NCBI GenBank assembly: GCA_021776375.1
Contig: JAJFGA010000055.1
Coordinates: 55,813-119,812, forward strand
Source: Hyphococcus sp.
GTDB lineage: Bacteria > Pseudomonadota > Alphaproteobacteria > Caulobacterales > Parvularculaceae
Direction of reading: 5' to 3'
Length of the DNA stretch: 64,000 bases
In this document: positions 19,401 through 29,130 of the stretch, one piece after another
Layout: each line of letters opens with the position of its first letter
How positions within the stretch are numbered: the stretch's first letter is position 1
Notes under the pieces: generated by a model
Told to the model about the DNA's origin: nothing
The model's database searches: none
What the model saw: only the letters and a program-made list of their open reading frames with translations
Made by a program: the position numbers and the translations under genes

Positions 19401-20336
19401 TCACCGAACCGGCGACCACTTTGATTTGTCAATCGCAAGCGTAAACACATCCGGCCGCGCATAATGTCCGGCGACGTCGAAGTCCATTTTGCCGCGCGCA
19501 ATCTCCTCAGGGTTTAAATCCGCATACAAAATCGTCTCCTCGCCAAACACCGGCCCAGCCAAGACCTCACCAAGCGGTGAAAAAATGACGCTGCCGCCAT
19601 TGATCAATATTGCGTCCGGATCGTTGCCTTGGATGGGGTTAAAATCATCGGGCGCATCGCGGCGCTTCATGAACGGGTTGGCCGAAAGCACAAAACAGCG
19701 CCCTTCCAGCGCAACAACACGCATCAGCGACGTCCACGCCTCGCGATCATCGACCGTCGGCGCGCAATAAATCTCAACACCTTGCGCATATTGGCTCATG
19801 CGCGTCATCGGCATGAAATTCTCCCAGCAAATGACGGCGCCAATCCGTCCGCTACGGGCATCAAACGCATCCAGCGTCGAGCCGTCACCCATACCCCAGA
19901 TCAGTCGCTCCGCTGCCGTCGGCATCAACTTTCGACGCTTGCCGAGCAAAGCGCCGTCAGCGCCATAACACAACGCCGTGCAATAGAGCGTCCCGCCCCC
20001 TTCGCTGGCGGATGCGCGCTCGATCACGCCAACAACAATATCGAGCTTAAAATCGCCGGCAATCTCGCCCATGCGTTTGACTTCCCTCCCCGGAACCTCA
20101 ATCGCACCATCAAAGTAACGCCGGAAAAGATCGCGGCCCTCTGGCGAGCGCGAGCCGACCGGCGCACCAAAATGAACGCCCTTGGGGTAGCCGCCGATAA
20201 ACGCTTCGGGAAAGACACACAGCCCCGCACCCGCCGACGCCGCCTCGCCCGCCAGGCGCGCAAACTTCTCAAGCGTCGCGGCGGTGTCGAAGAGAACCGA
20301 TCCGGCCTGAATAACAGCGGCTTTGGTTGGCTTCAT
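19401..20336 (-). CDS. Nitrilase (branch 1 carbon-nitrogen hydrolase)
   Basis: The 311-residue protein shows the nitrilase triad: Glu in VFPEAFIGGYPKG (about residue 43), Lys in KRRKLMPTAAE and Cys in GAVICWENFMP (about residue 164). The GGYPKG extension, the VDDREAWTSLMRVVALEGRC-type block and SANPF favour a true nitrilase over an omega-amidase or carbamoylase. It should hydrolyse an organic nitrile to acid and ammonia in the cytoplasm. It overlaps the upstream aminotransferase gene by 4 bp (ATGA). A nitrile derived from an amino acid would suit that pairing, but no substrate can be read from the sequence. Confidence 0.87.
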   Translation of the reverse strand: MKPTKAAVIQAGSVLFDTAATLEKFARLAGEAASAGAGLCVFPEAFIGGYPKGVHFGAPVGSRSPEGRDLFRRYFDGAIEVPGREVKRMGEIAGDFKLDIVVGVIERASASEGGGTLYCTALCYGADGALLGKRRKLMPTAAERLIWGMGDGSTLDAFDARSGRIGAVICWENFMPMTRMSQYAQGVEIYCAPTVDDREAWTSLMRVVALEGRCFVLSANPFMKRRDAPDDFNPIQGNDPDAILINGGSVIFSPLGEVLAGPVFGEETILYADLNPEEIARGKMDFDVAGHYARPDVFTLAIDKSKWSPVR

Positions 20337-21517
20337 CTTTCGCGGCCTCGTTTAAAATACGCCGCCAGCCGCCGCGCCGCCTCGGTCAAAACGTCCTCGC
20401 GCTTGCAGAAACAAAACCGCGCATAGCCTCGCGGCGCGTCGGTCGCCGACGGGTGGTAAAACGCCGATAGCGGCACTGCGGCAACCTTCGCGTGTTCGGT
20501 GATCTCGCGGCAGAACGCAGCGTCATCATCGCGCCCGACCGACGTGATATCGACGGTGATGAAATAAGTCCCGGCGCAGGGGAGAACATCAAACCCCGCC
20601 GCGCGGAGCCCCTCCGCCAGAAGGTCGCGCTTAGCCTGCATCTCGGCGACAAATTTCTTATAATAGTCGTCGCCGAGCGCGAGCCCGAACGCGACCGCCT
20701 GTTGCAACGGCGCCGGCGACGTATAGGCGAGATGTTGATGCGCCTTCATCACCCCGGTGATGAGGTCCGCCGGGCCGGTGACGTAACCGATGCGAAAGCC
20801 GGTCACCGAAAATGTCTTGCCCGCCGAGCCGATGCGGATCGTGCGCTCAAACATATCCGGCAAGCCCATCAGCGCAATGTGTTCTGCGCCGTCAAAGACC
20901 AGATGCTCATAGACTTCGTCGCATATAACAATCAGATCATGCCGGCGCGCGGCATCAGCGACAATCTCCAGCTCTGCGCGCGCCATCACCTTGCCGAGCG
21001 GATTGTGCGGCGTATTGATGACGATGAGTTTTGTCTTTGGCGTGATCGCACGCTCCAGAGCCTCGGCGTCGAGGCGCCATTGCGGCGGCGCCAGATCGAC
21101 AAACCGGATCGACGCGCCCGCCGCCTCGATCTGCGGCGCGTAACATTCATAAAATGGCGCCAGCAACACCGCCTCATCGCCGGGCGAAAGGAAGCCTAAA
21201 AACGCCGCGGCCAAGGCTTCAGTCGCGCCCGATGTCACCAGCGTCTCAGTTTGCGCATCGATATCGAGCCCGTAAAACCGCTTATTGTCTGCGGCCACCG
21301 CTTCGCGCAACGCGGCGATGCCTTCCACCGGCGCATATTGGTTCGGCCCCTCGGCGATCGCGCGCGCGGCAAGATCGCGAATTTCCTGCGGCCCGTCTTC
21401 GTCGGGAAAGCCCTGGCCCAGATTGATCGCATCATGTTCTCGCGCCAACGCCGACATGGTCGGGAAGATCGACTGCGGACGGTTTGCGAAGACGGGGTTT
21501 AAGCTGCGCGTCGTCAT
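20333..21517 (-). CDS. Class I/II pyridoxal-phosphate aminotransferase
   Basis: The 394-residue fold-type I enzyme has INLGQGFPDEDGP, TSGATEALAA for the cofactor phosphate, INTPHNPLGKV, ICDEVYEHL and the PLP lysine in SAGKTFSVTGFRIGY. The pattern is that of the kynurenine/glutamine transaminase K and methionine aminotransferase branch. It moves an amino group between an aromatic or sulfur amino acid and a 2-oxoacid. It is the middle gene of a three-gene unit in which each junction overlaps by 4 bp (VOC protein upstream, nitrilase downstream). The symbol is left empty because specificity within this branch is not predictable. Confidence 0.88.
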   Translation of the reverse strand: MTTRSLNPVFANRPQSIFPTMSALAREHDAINLGQGFPDEDGPQEIRDLAARAIAEGPNQYAPVEGIAALREAVAADNKRFYGLDIDAQTETLVTSGATEALAAAFLGFLSPGDEAVLLAPFYECYAPQIEAAGASIRFVDLAPPQWRLDAEALERAITPKTKLIVINTPHNPLGKVMARAELEIVADAARRHDLIVICDEVYEHLVFDGAEHIALMGLPDMFERTIRIGSAGKTFSVTGFRIGYVTGPADLITGVMKAHQHLAYTSPAPLQQAVAFGLALGDDYYKKFVAEMQAKRDLLAEGLRAAGFDVLPCAGTYFITVDITSVGRDDDAAFCREITEHAKVAAVPLSAFYHPSATDAPRGYARFCFCKREDVLTEAARRLAAYFKRGRER

Positions 21518-21900
21518 AGCAGCGCGCTAATTTCGTGGCCGATTTCCCAGCACATGCCGTCCGGGTCTGTGAAAAAAACTGCGATGACCTTGCCCTCGAA
21601 AACTTCCGGCTCGGGAACTTCAAAACCTTTGGCGGCGAACGCATCGCGCACCGCCAACACCGCATCGGCGTCTTCAACGCGCAGTCCGATATGGTTGAGG
21701 CCGGCATTGTAGCGGCCGTAAGGCTCGGCGCTGTCGCTCGCCGCACGTAAATCCACCACCCAATCGTCCGGGCTCAGATAAACATGCGCACGAGTTTTGC
21801 GAAAACCTAAAATACCCAGAAAAGCATCATACCAGGCGGCGCTGGCGGCGATATCGCCGGCCAGCAGCACAATATGATCCATAAGCGCACGCGTCGTCAC
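21514..21900 (-). CDS. VOC (glyoxalase/dioxygenase fold) family protein
   Basis: This is a 128-residue single-domain VOC protein with paired beta-alpha-beta-beta-beta modules: MDHIVLLAGDIAASAAWYDAF at the start, LNHIGLRVEDADA in the middle and FFTDPDGMCWEIGHE at the end, supplying His and Glu metal ligands. The best start is a GTG at 21900 with AAAGGA upstream; an ATG at 21882 begins at the first conserved residue, and the frame is open to 21945. It overlaps the aminotransferase start by 4 bp. Family members isomerise, cleave or bind small molecules on a metal; this one probably serves the same pathway as the two downstream genes. Exact activity is unknown. Confidence 0.8.
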   Translation of the reverse strand: MTTRALMDHIVLLAGDIAASAAWYDAFLGILGFRKTRAHVYLSPDDWVVDLRAASDSAEPYGRYNAGLNHIGLRVEDADAVLAVRDAFAAKGFEVPEPEVFEGKVIAVFFTDPDGMCWEIGHEISALL

Positions 21901-22101
21901 AATAACAATCCTTTCAGCCTGACCTTTTTCAACGAGACGCATCATAGGGCGCCCCGAATCGGTGAGGATAACTTTTCACCAAATATAGGTTTTAGGGAAG
22001 ACTACCCTCTCAGGGTTGTATTTTTTGCACCTGCGAATTCCAATAAGTTGTGCGGAATTATGCGGTCTTTCCTCGACCGTCACGCCCTTTATCCACCACC
22101 G

Positions 22102-22238
22102 CCGTCATCCCGGATGCGATGCAACATGAAATGTTGCTTCGCTGGTCCGGGATCGCTCTCGGGTAAAGCGGAACCTGACGCAACCGATCCCGGACCAGCG
22201 CAGCAATACTACGTATTGCAACGCATCCGGGATGACGG
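22102..22238. repeat. 137-bp nested palindromic element
   Basis: The outer arms CCGTCATCCCGGATGCG and CGCATCCGGGATGACGG are perfect reverse complements. Inside lie two arms of 16 bp (22140-22155 and 22185-22200, CGCTGGTCCGGGATCG and its complement). Each outer-inner interval holds a further hairpin, GCAACAT/ATGTTGC at left and GCAATAC/GTATTGC at right. Transcribed, it would fold into a branched, cloverleaf-like structure. It lies just downstream of the MAPEG gene and may be a REP/BIME-like dispersed element that also ends transcripts. Confidence 0.85.
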
Positions 22239-22263
22239 AGAAGGGAAAGCCCCGTCCCGCGCC

Positions 22264-22674
22264 CTAAAACAACGCCAGCGCCCGGATGATAAGAATGACC
22301 GAGAGCAGCGCGCCCGTAAGATAGGTGCCGGCAGCGCCGATCTTTTTCAGGGCATTCGCCTCGTGCACGCTTCCGCCGGTTAAGATGCCAACTGCATGAA
22401 TATAGCGGGACGCCACCGCAGCAAGCATCAGCCCAGCGATCCACCCCGGCAGCAGCGGCAGGCGCAGGCCCAAAGCGAGGATCATGAGCGACAGCATCGG
22501 CACATATTCAATGCAATTGCCATGAGCGCGGATCGCCCGGCGCAAGGCGCTTTTGGGGTCGGCCTCCGCCTCATGCTGCGTCACCGTCACCGAGCGCCGC
22601 TCGCGCGAGACATTGGCGCCAAGGAGAAATACGAGCAGGCCCAAAAGGCCGACGGAAAGGAGGGCGACTGCCAT
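22264..22674 (-). CDS. MAPEG family membrane protein
   Basis: I start this 136-residue protein at the ATG at 22674 (MAVALLSVGLLGLL), which has AAAGGA seven bases upstream. The frame extends further upstream, but that part runs through the palindromic repeat and is not coding-like. Four hydrophobic helices surround the MAPEG signature: RAIRAHGNCIEYVPM in the second half of helix 1-2, then ASRYIHAVGILTGGS. MAPEG proteins of this short type are membrane-bound glutathione-transferase relatives; activity here is unproven. The 3' end lies 26 bp from the 137-bp palindrome. Neighbours give no functional hint. Confidence 0.85.
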   Translation of the reverse strand: MAVALLSVGLLGLLVFLLGANVSRERRSVTVTQHEAEADPKSALRRAIRAHGNCIEYVPMLSLMILALGLRLPLLPGWIAGLMLAAVASRYIHAVGILTGGSVHEANALKKIGAAGTYLTGALLSVILIIRALALF

Positions 22675-22750
22675 GGCGGGGTCCTTTGTTGTTGGTTGGT
22701 GACTAGGTGGGTTCGCAGGAAGGAGCAAGAAGGCGGCATCCGGCAAAGAG

Positions 22751-22870
22751 CCCCCTTCGACCGCTTCGCGGCCACTTCCCCCATAAATGGGGGAAGAAAG
22801 AGCGCGCCGCAAGCTCGACCTAATTCCTCCCCCGTAAAACGGGGGAGGTGTCACGAAGTGACGGAGGGGG
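22751..22870. repeat. Composite palindromic unit, left of DUF559 gene
   Basis: The 120-bp unit has four hairpins in order: CCGC/GCGG (22761-22771), CTTCCCCC/GGGGGAAG (22775-22796), CCTCCCCCGT/ACGGGGGAGG (22826-22848) and GTCAC/GTGAC (22850-22862). The unit begins CCCCCTTC and ends GACGGAGGGGG, forming imperfect terminal inverted repeats. The same arrangement recurs at 23280-23424. The terminal GGAGGGGG lies directly before the start codon of the DUF559 gene and could serve as its ribosome-binding site. Confidence 0.88.
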
Positions 22871-22871
22871 T

Positions 22872-23279
22872 ATGGTGCAAGAGATGCCAATCCGAAAACC
22901 CCACCCAAACGCCCACAAACTCCGCAAAGATATGCCGTCAGCGGAACAACGGCTTTGGTATTTCATACGCCGCAAACAATTGGGCGGGTTTCGCTTCCGC
23001 CGGCAACATACAATCGCCCCCTATATTGCGGACTTTGTATGCATCGAAGCAAAGCTGGTCGTTGAACTTGATGGCGAGCAACACGGTCTTGACGGCGCGC
23101 CGGAGCATGACGAAAGGCGCAACGCCTTTATGGAAAGTGAAGGCTGGGCCGTGGTGCGTTTCTGGAACAACGAAGTCTACGACAATATCGACGACGTTTT
23201 GGAAACGATTCTGGAGGCCGCCGGGAATTCAGTTCGTTCACTGGAAATCGAAAAGCCTCGAAAAGATAAAACACAGTAA
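22872..23279 (+). CDS. DUF559 (Vsr-like endonuclease fold) protein
   Basis: This 135-residue protein reads MVQEMPIRKPHPNAHKLRKD, then AEQRLWYFIRRKQLGGFRFR, the core YIADFVCIEAKLVVELDGEQ with following His, and a C-terminal AVVRFWNNEVYDN. That is the DUF559 pattern, related to the very-short-patch-repair endonuclease fold; the Asp, Glu and ELDG residues are candidate PD-(D/E)XK catalytic positions. The start could be ATG 22872, GTG 22875 or ATG 22884. The gene starts 1 base after one palindromic unit and its stop abuts the next at 23280, so it exactly fills the gap. No function beyond a presumed nuclease can be assigned. Confidence 0.85.
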   Translation: MVQEMPIRKPHPNAHKLRKDMPSAEQRLWYFIRRKQLGGFRFRRQHTIAPYIADFVCIEAKLVVELDGEQHGLDGAPEHDERRNAFMESEGWAVVRFWNNEVYDNIDDVLETILEAAGNSVRSLEIEKPRKDKTQ

Positions 23280-23424
23280 CCCCCTTCCCCGGCTCCGCCG
23301 GTACTTCCCCCGTAAACGGGGGAAGAAAGAGGGTGCCTCAATGTTGCTCACCAGCCTCACGGCAAGTCCAACGTAATTCCTCCCCCGTTCACGGGGGAGG
23401 TGTCAGCGAAGCTGACGGAGGGGG
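23280..23424. repeat. Composite palindromic unit, right of DUF559 gene
   Basis: The 145-bp unit repeats the order of the left unit: CCGGC/GCCGG (23289-23301), CTTCCCCCGT/ACGGGGGAAG (23304-23325), CCTCCCCCGT/ACGGGGGAGG (23379-23400) and GTCAGC/GCTGAC (23402-23416), between CCCCCTTC and GACGGAGGGGG ends. Compared with the left unit, hairpins 1, 2 and 4 differ by paired changes that keep the stems (for example A-T to G-C at the top of hairpin 2), and the linker is longer. Such compensating changes indicate selection on structure. Confidence 0.88.
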
Positions 23425-23445
23425 TTAGGCATTTTCGTGTACGCC

Positions 23446-23895
23446 TTATTCAGATAACAATTCAGGAGGCCATCGCATATTTAATTTTACGCCAAAATGG
23501 CCCTCGTTTATATCTTCACTGTCATTTTCTTCGTCGTAAGAGTAGCGCTTCCAACCACCCACTACCTTTGCACGCACTGAAACTGATTCATCGGACAGGC
23601 CATTTTTGCTAAGCACTGAGTAATAATCCGTGACGTGATCACGGCTCAAATATCCGACTGTTCTCCCATTGATATCAACCCGTACCGCTTCACCATGTTC
23701 ACCAGTTTCAGTTATAAGAAGAGCGACACATTCTAACTTTACGCCATATTCTTTTTTGCCACCGCATATTTTTGATAGATTTTTCTGATAGGCTCCCTCA
23801 CCAACTACGTCGAACGTGTATCCGCGCGTATGACGCCACGTTTTGCCGCTATCAACGACAGCCGCTTTGCCCAAACCAAAAAACTTTAAAATCAT
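23446..23895 (-). CDS. HIRAN-like domain protein
   Basis: The 149-residue protein has FDVVGEGAYQKNLSKICGG near residue 28, then VALLITETGEHGEAVRVDIN and GRTVGYLSRDHVTDYY. The V-GE-x2-YQ start and the valine-rich G-x-x-VGYL block resemble HIRAN and related small OB-like domains, which in other proteins recognise DNA ends. The C-terminal 40 residues are acidic and without a known motif. Base composition is more AT-rich than the neighbours, which may indicate transfer. It lies 20 bp after thiC on the same strand, so it could be co-transcribed with it. The domain call is tentative and no function is assigned. Confidence 0.55.
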   Translation of the reverse strand: MILKFFGLGKAAVVDSGKTWRHTRGYTFDVVGEGAYQKNLSKICGGKKEYGVKLECVALLITETGEHGEAVRVDINGRTVGYLSRDHVTDYYSVLSKNGLSDESVSVRAKVVGGWKRYSYDEENDSEDINEGHFGVKLNMRWPPELLSE

Positions 23896-23915
23896 GTTAT
23901 GTACCCTTATTGATT

Positions 23916-26347
<2,432 letters not shown>

Positions 26348-26352
26348 TGGGC

Positions 26353-26460
26353 TCCGTCCCTACGCCGGTCTTAACCGATCAGGTTCAAAGGGTGCCCGTG
26401 TGAAGTTTTCTCATGAGAGAAAAAACACGGTCTCAGCGGGTAACGCCCGCGCCCCTCGGA
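26353..26460 (-). promoter_or_regulatory. TPP riboswitch (THI element) upstream of bPH-thiC
   Basis: Read on the minus strand, the element contains CCGAGGGGCG, a short P3 hairpin GCGGG/CCCGC with 5-nt loop, the invariant CTGAGA, then ACCCTTTGAACCTGATC, the P5 region and GGCGTAGGGA. P1 pairs TCCG with CGGA, and that CGGA is part of the Shine-Dalgarno of the downstream gene (start codon at 26347). Ligand binding would therefore directly occlude the ribosome site. All conserved TPP-binding blocks are present, so the call is firm. Confidence 0.96.
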
Positions 26461-26663
26461 ATTACTCGCACGATCTAGCACTCAGCGCCCGCCAAGACAA
26501 GAAGGTGCGCCTACGGCCCTCCTCGGCGCGACGCCATGTATAACATGTAGTTTTACTTCACTTTATCATGACGTTATTATGTAACTTGCATGCCTTGTTG
26601 AGATTTCTTTAAAAATGATGCACACTAACTTTCTTTAGGGGAATACTGTCAGGGGCAATTACT

Positions 26664-28058
26664 ATGCGCTACCTTGTTCGACTTGGTTTTTGTACCGTTC
26701 TTGCCGCAGCGGCAGGCTGCGCAAATCTCAACTCCATTCATCGCGACAACACACTCTCAAAAGATAAGGGCGAGATCGTTTTCACCGACGCCAAGCAGCG
26801 CGGGATAATTTCAAATCAGGTGAAAACAAAAAATACAAATGGAACAGTAGAAGAAAGCGACGACTTCGAAGAGTACCAGTTAAGAATTTGCAGCGAGGCG
26901 GCGCCGGATGTGTTCTCGGCATTTGCAACAAGCGCCGCGGGCAGAGCTTCTGTCGATGCGGCGACGAAGTCAGGCAGCGGCGCCTTTTCATTTGCATCTA
27001 ACGAAACAGCAGCAACGATCAGTCGCACACAAACTGTTAATCTCCTACGTGAAGCAATGTTTCGAACATGCGAAAGATTTCTTAATGACGCAATCGATCG
27101 CGAGGAACTCATTGTTCAGTCGGCTCGCGATCAAAGGATGATCGTATCAACATTGGCGATTGAGCAGCTGACGGGTGTTTATACGCCAGCTGTTACAGCC
27201 TTGCTCGGTAACGCATCAAGCTCAACAGGCGGCGCGACAGCGGAGACAGTGAAATTACTAGCTGATGCAAAGAAAGCCTCCGAGGCCGCAACAGCGGCTG
27301 CAAAAAAAGCTGATGACGAAGCAAAGACGGCAGAAGATGACGCCACAAAGAATGGTCTTAACGGCAAGAAGGACTGCGAAGCGGTGCTACAAGCTGATGA
27401 CCTAAATGAAACACAAAAAGCTAAATGTAAAACGGCCAAAGAAAAACGCGACGCTCATAAACCGCTGAAGGACAAGGCAGATGCAGAAAAGAGCTATTAT
27501 GAACGGGTACAAAAATTGGCCGATCAGATGGGCGGAACAGCGGCGAGCGCATCTGGAAGCGCACAAATTACGCCCGCCCAAGCGCAGGCGATTTTGAGTC
27601 AAAACATTGAAAAAGTCGCCGCCTCTGTCGAGCGGATTGTTCAATCGACGTTCCGGTTCGATGAATTGAAAATGACCTGTGTCATAGAATTACGGAGATC
27701 GGATCGAAATATTGACGATCCGTTATTCCGCACCTGCGTACAGCTTCTAGGGGACGTTACTATACGAGACATCGAAGCTGACAAGCAGTTGATGAGGATC
27801 CTTGATGATTCGATTTCTGCCCGCAACAAAAACATCAATACCATCCTTGCTTGTGCATTTCCGGACAAAAACGCAAACAAGATTGCCGATATTTTGACGG
27901 AAACCAAAAAGACAATAAAAATCCCCCCTGGAGTTATGTCTGTTTACAACGACTTCGGCGCGCAAACCAACGCGGACGGTGTAAGAGAAGCGCTGAAAGA
28001 CACCCCTGACATAACAGCCAACCTCGCCTTTGGCGCCAGTAAGGCTTGCCCAAAATAA
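26664..28058 (+). CDS. Unrecognised outer-membrane-type lipoprotein with coiled coil
   Basis: The 464-residue protein has a signal peptide ending in the lipobox AAAAGC, so lipidation at Cys19 is expected. Residues about 195-290 are rich in Ala, Lys, Glu and Asp in heptads and should form a coiled coil. The flanking parts carry several paired cysteines (RICSEA, FRTCERF, KMTCVIE, FRTCVQLL, ACAFPDK), suggesting disulfides in the periplasm. I do not recognise the family. AGGGG lies upstream of the ATG. The gene is AT-richer than its neighbours. A small GTG-start gene follows 23 bp after the stop. It diverges from the TPP-regulated operon. Confidence 0.7.
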   Translation: MRYLVRLGFCTVLAAAAGCANLNSIHRDNTLSKDKGEIVFTDAKQRGIISNQVKTKNTNGTVEESDDFEEYQLRICSEAAPDVFSAFATSAAGRASVDAATKSGSGAFSFASNETAATISRTQTVNLLREAMFRTCERFLNDAIDREELIVQSARDQRMIVSTLAIEQLTGVYTPAVTALLGNASSSTGGATAETVKLLADAKKASEAATAAAKKADDEAKTAEDDATKNGLNGKKDCEAVLQADDLNETQKAKCKTAKEKRDAHKPLKDKADAEKSYYERVQKLADQMGGTAASASGSAQITPAQAQAILSQNIEKVAASVERIVQSTFRFDELKMTCVIELRRSDRNIDDPLFRTCVQLLGDVTIRDIEADKQLMRILDDSISARNKNINTILACAFPDKNANKIADILTETKKTIKIPPGVMSVYNDFGAQTNADGVREALKDTPDITANLAFGASKACPK

Positions 28059-28081
28059 ATGCAACAAGTGGAGAATGCGAA

Positions 28082-28336
28082 GTGAGTGATGAGATAATGA
28101 TCGACGTGTGCATGGCGCCTACCGACGACGAACGCCAACAGCTGATTGCCCTGAGTAAACTTTATTGGGAAAATGATGGCTACGAACTCATTAGTGACAA
28201 ACTAGGGCCCGACAAGATTACAGTCACGGAAGGAAAAATTGCGGTCAAGCCACCTAACAAAATCTACCTCCCCAATACGCAATATGCCAAGCGCAGACGC
28301 GACGGCGCCGCTGTTTTGCTCTTTGTCAAGAAATGA
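28082..28336 (+). CDS. Small hypothetical protein downstream of lipoprotein
   Basis: The 84-residue protein begins at a GTG at 28082 with GGAG eight bases upstream (VSDEIMIDVCMAPTDDER). The frame is open further upstream into the lipoprotein gene, but that part is not needed. It has no signal or membrane segment. It is mixed-charge with a basic patch QYAKRRRDGAAVLLFVKK at the end. I see no known domain. The spacing of 23 bp makes co-transcription with the lipoprotein gene likely, so a linked role is the only available hint. Confidence 0.6.
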   Translation: MSDEIMIDVCMAPTDDERQQLIALSKLYWENDGYELISDKLGPDKITVTEGKIAVKPPNKIYLPNTQYAKRRRDGAAVLLFVKK

Positions 28337-28386
28337 CTTCACGCACATAATAAGTACTTACCACACGCCGCTCCTTAGCGAGTACC

Positions 28387-29130
28387 TTAGGCGTTTTCCG
28401 CTTTCAGCCTTGCAAGCATCGCCGGGTCATTCAGTTCGATCCAGACGGCGTTCGCCGCGGCGATGACTGTGCGGTTCTCATCATAAAGCGCCGATGCGGA
28501 AAAATGCTTACGGCCCTCCTGGCCGGTGCGCCAGGCGGCGACGATCAGTTTCTCACCAGGCGCGGGGCGGCGCGTGATCTCCGCCGTGAAGCGCCCGAGG
28601 AGGACAAAAGCGTCGTCCATCCGCAAGGCGAACGCGCCGGGACAGTCAAGCGCGCCCCACAAAAATTCGGCGCCGACAAGGCCGTCTTCGTCGGCAAGAC
28701 CGCTCGCGGGCGTCCAGAAATCGGCGTTGACGGGGCTATCGGGTGCGGCGCCGGCAAAGATGCGCAAGCCGTCGTCGCCCTGTCTCTTCTTTCCGCATAC
28801 GAAGCAATAAGGATAAACCAGCGTCATGCCACCGTCGCGAACATAAGCGTCATGGGCTGCCGCGATATCTGCATCTCTCGGAAGGGGCGGAGGGTCAATG
28901 GAAACTGATCCCGGGGCAATGGTTGCGATAAGCGTTTCCCGGTGGAAGGCTTCATAGGCGCCCCCGTCCGCCTGGCGAATGCTTATGGGCTCGCCCAGCG
29001 GCGGCGGACTTTTGAGCGTGACTTCCAGCGCGCGCCCGCCGACCGCTTTCGCGAGCACCCCCGCCGCACAGCCGCCATTGGCCGACGCCTTTGGGCCACA
29101 AAAACGCTTATCGATGATTATGTCGCTCAT
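28387..29130 (-). CDS. Hotdog-fold-like protein, possible acyl-CoA thioesterase relative
   Basis: The 247-residue protein has FCGPKASANGGCAAGVLAKA at the N-terminus and a second half with YCFVCGKKRQGDDGLRIFAG and FTAEITRRPAPGEKLIVAAW followed by ASALYDENRTVIAAANAVWI. The last block is like the beta-sheet of hotdog thioesterases (alteration of substrate, then 'acc-A-x-W' end), and GK-x-GDDGL resembles families that sense acyl-CoA. Cys-x2-Cys at residues about 108-111 is notable. The gene overlaps the upstream glycosidase-like gene by 4 bp. The fold call is tentative; no reaction is assigned. Confidence 0.6.
   Translation of the reverse strand: MSDIIIDKRFCGPKASANGGCAAGVLAKAVGGRALEVTLKSPPPLGEPISIRQADGGAYEAFHRETLIATIAPGSVSIDPPPLPRDADIAAAHDAYVRDGGMTLVYPYCFVCGKKRQGDDGLRIFAGAAPDSPVNADFWTPASGLADEDGLVGAEFLWGALDCPGAFALRMDDAFVLLGRFTAEITRRPAPGEKLIVAAWRTGQEGRKHFSASALYDENRTVIAAANAVWIELNDPAMLARLKAENA

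Noticed and set aside
18416..19501. Long minus-strand open frame opposite sqdB
   Set aside because: It is antisense to a full-length SqdB with all family motifs and shows no protein features of its own.
22675..22908. Longer MAPEG N-terminus
   Set aside because: The extra frame translates the palindromic repeat into low-complexity Pro/Gly/Ser sequence, and the ribosome site supports the start at 22674.
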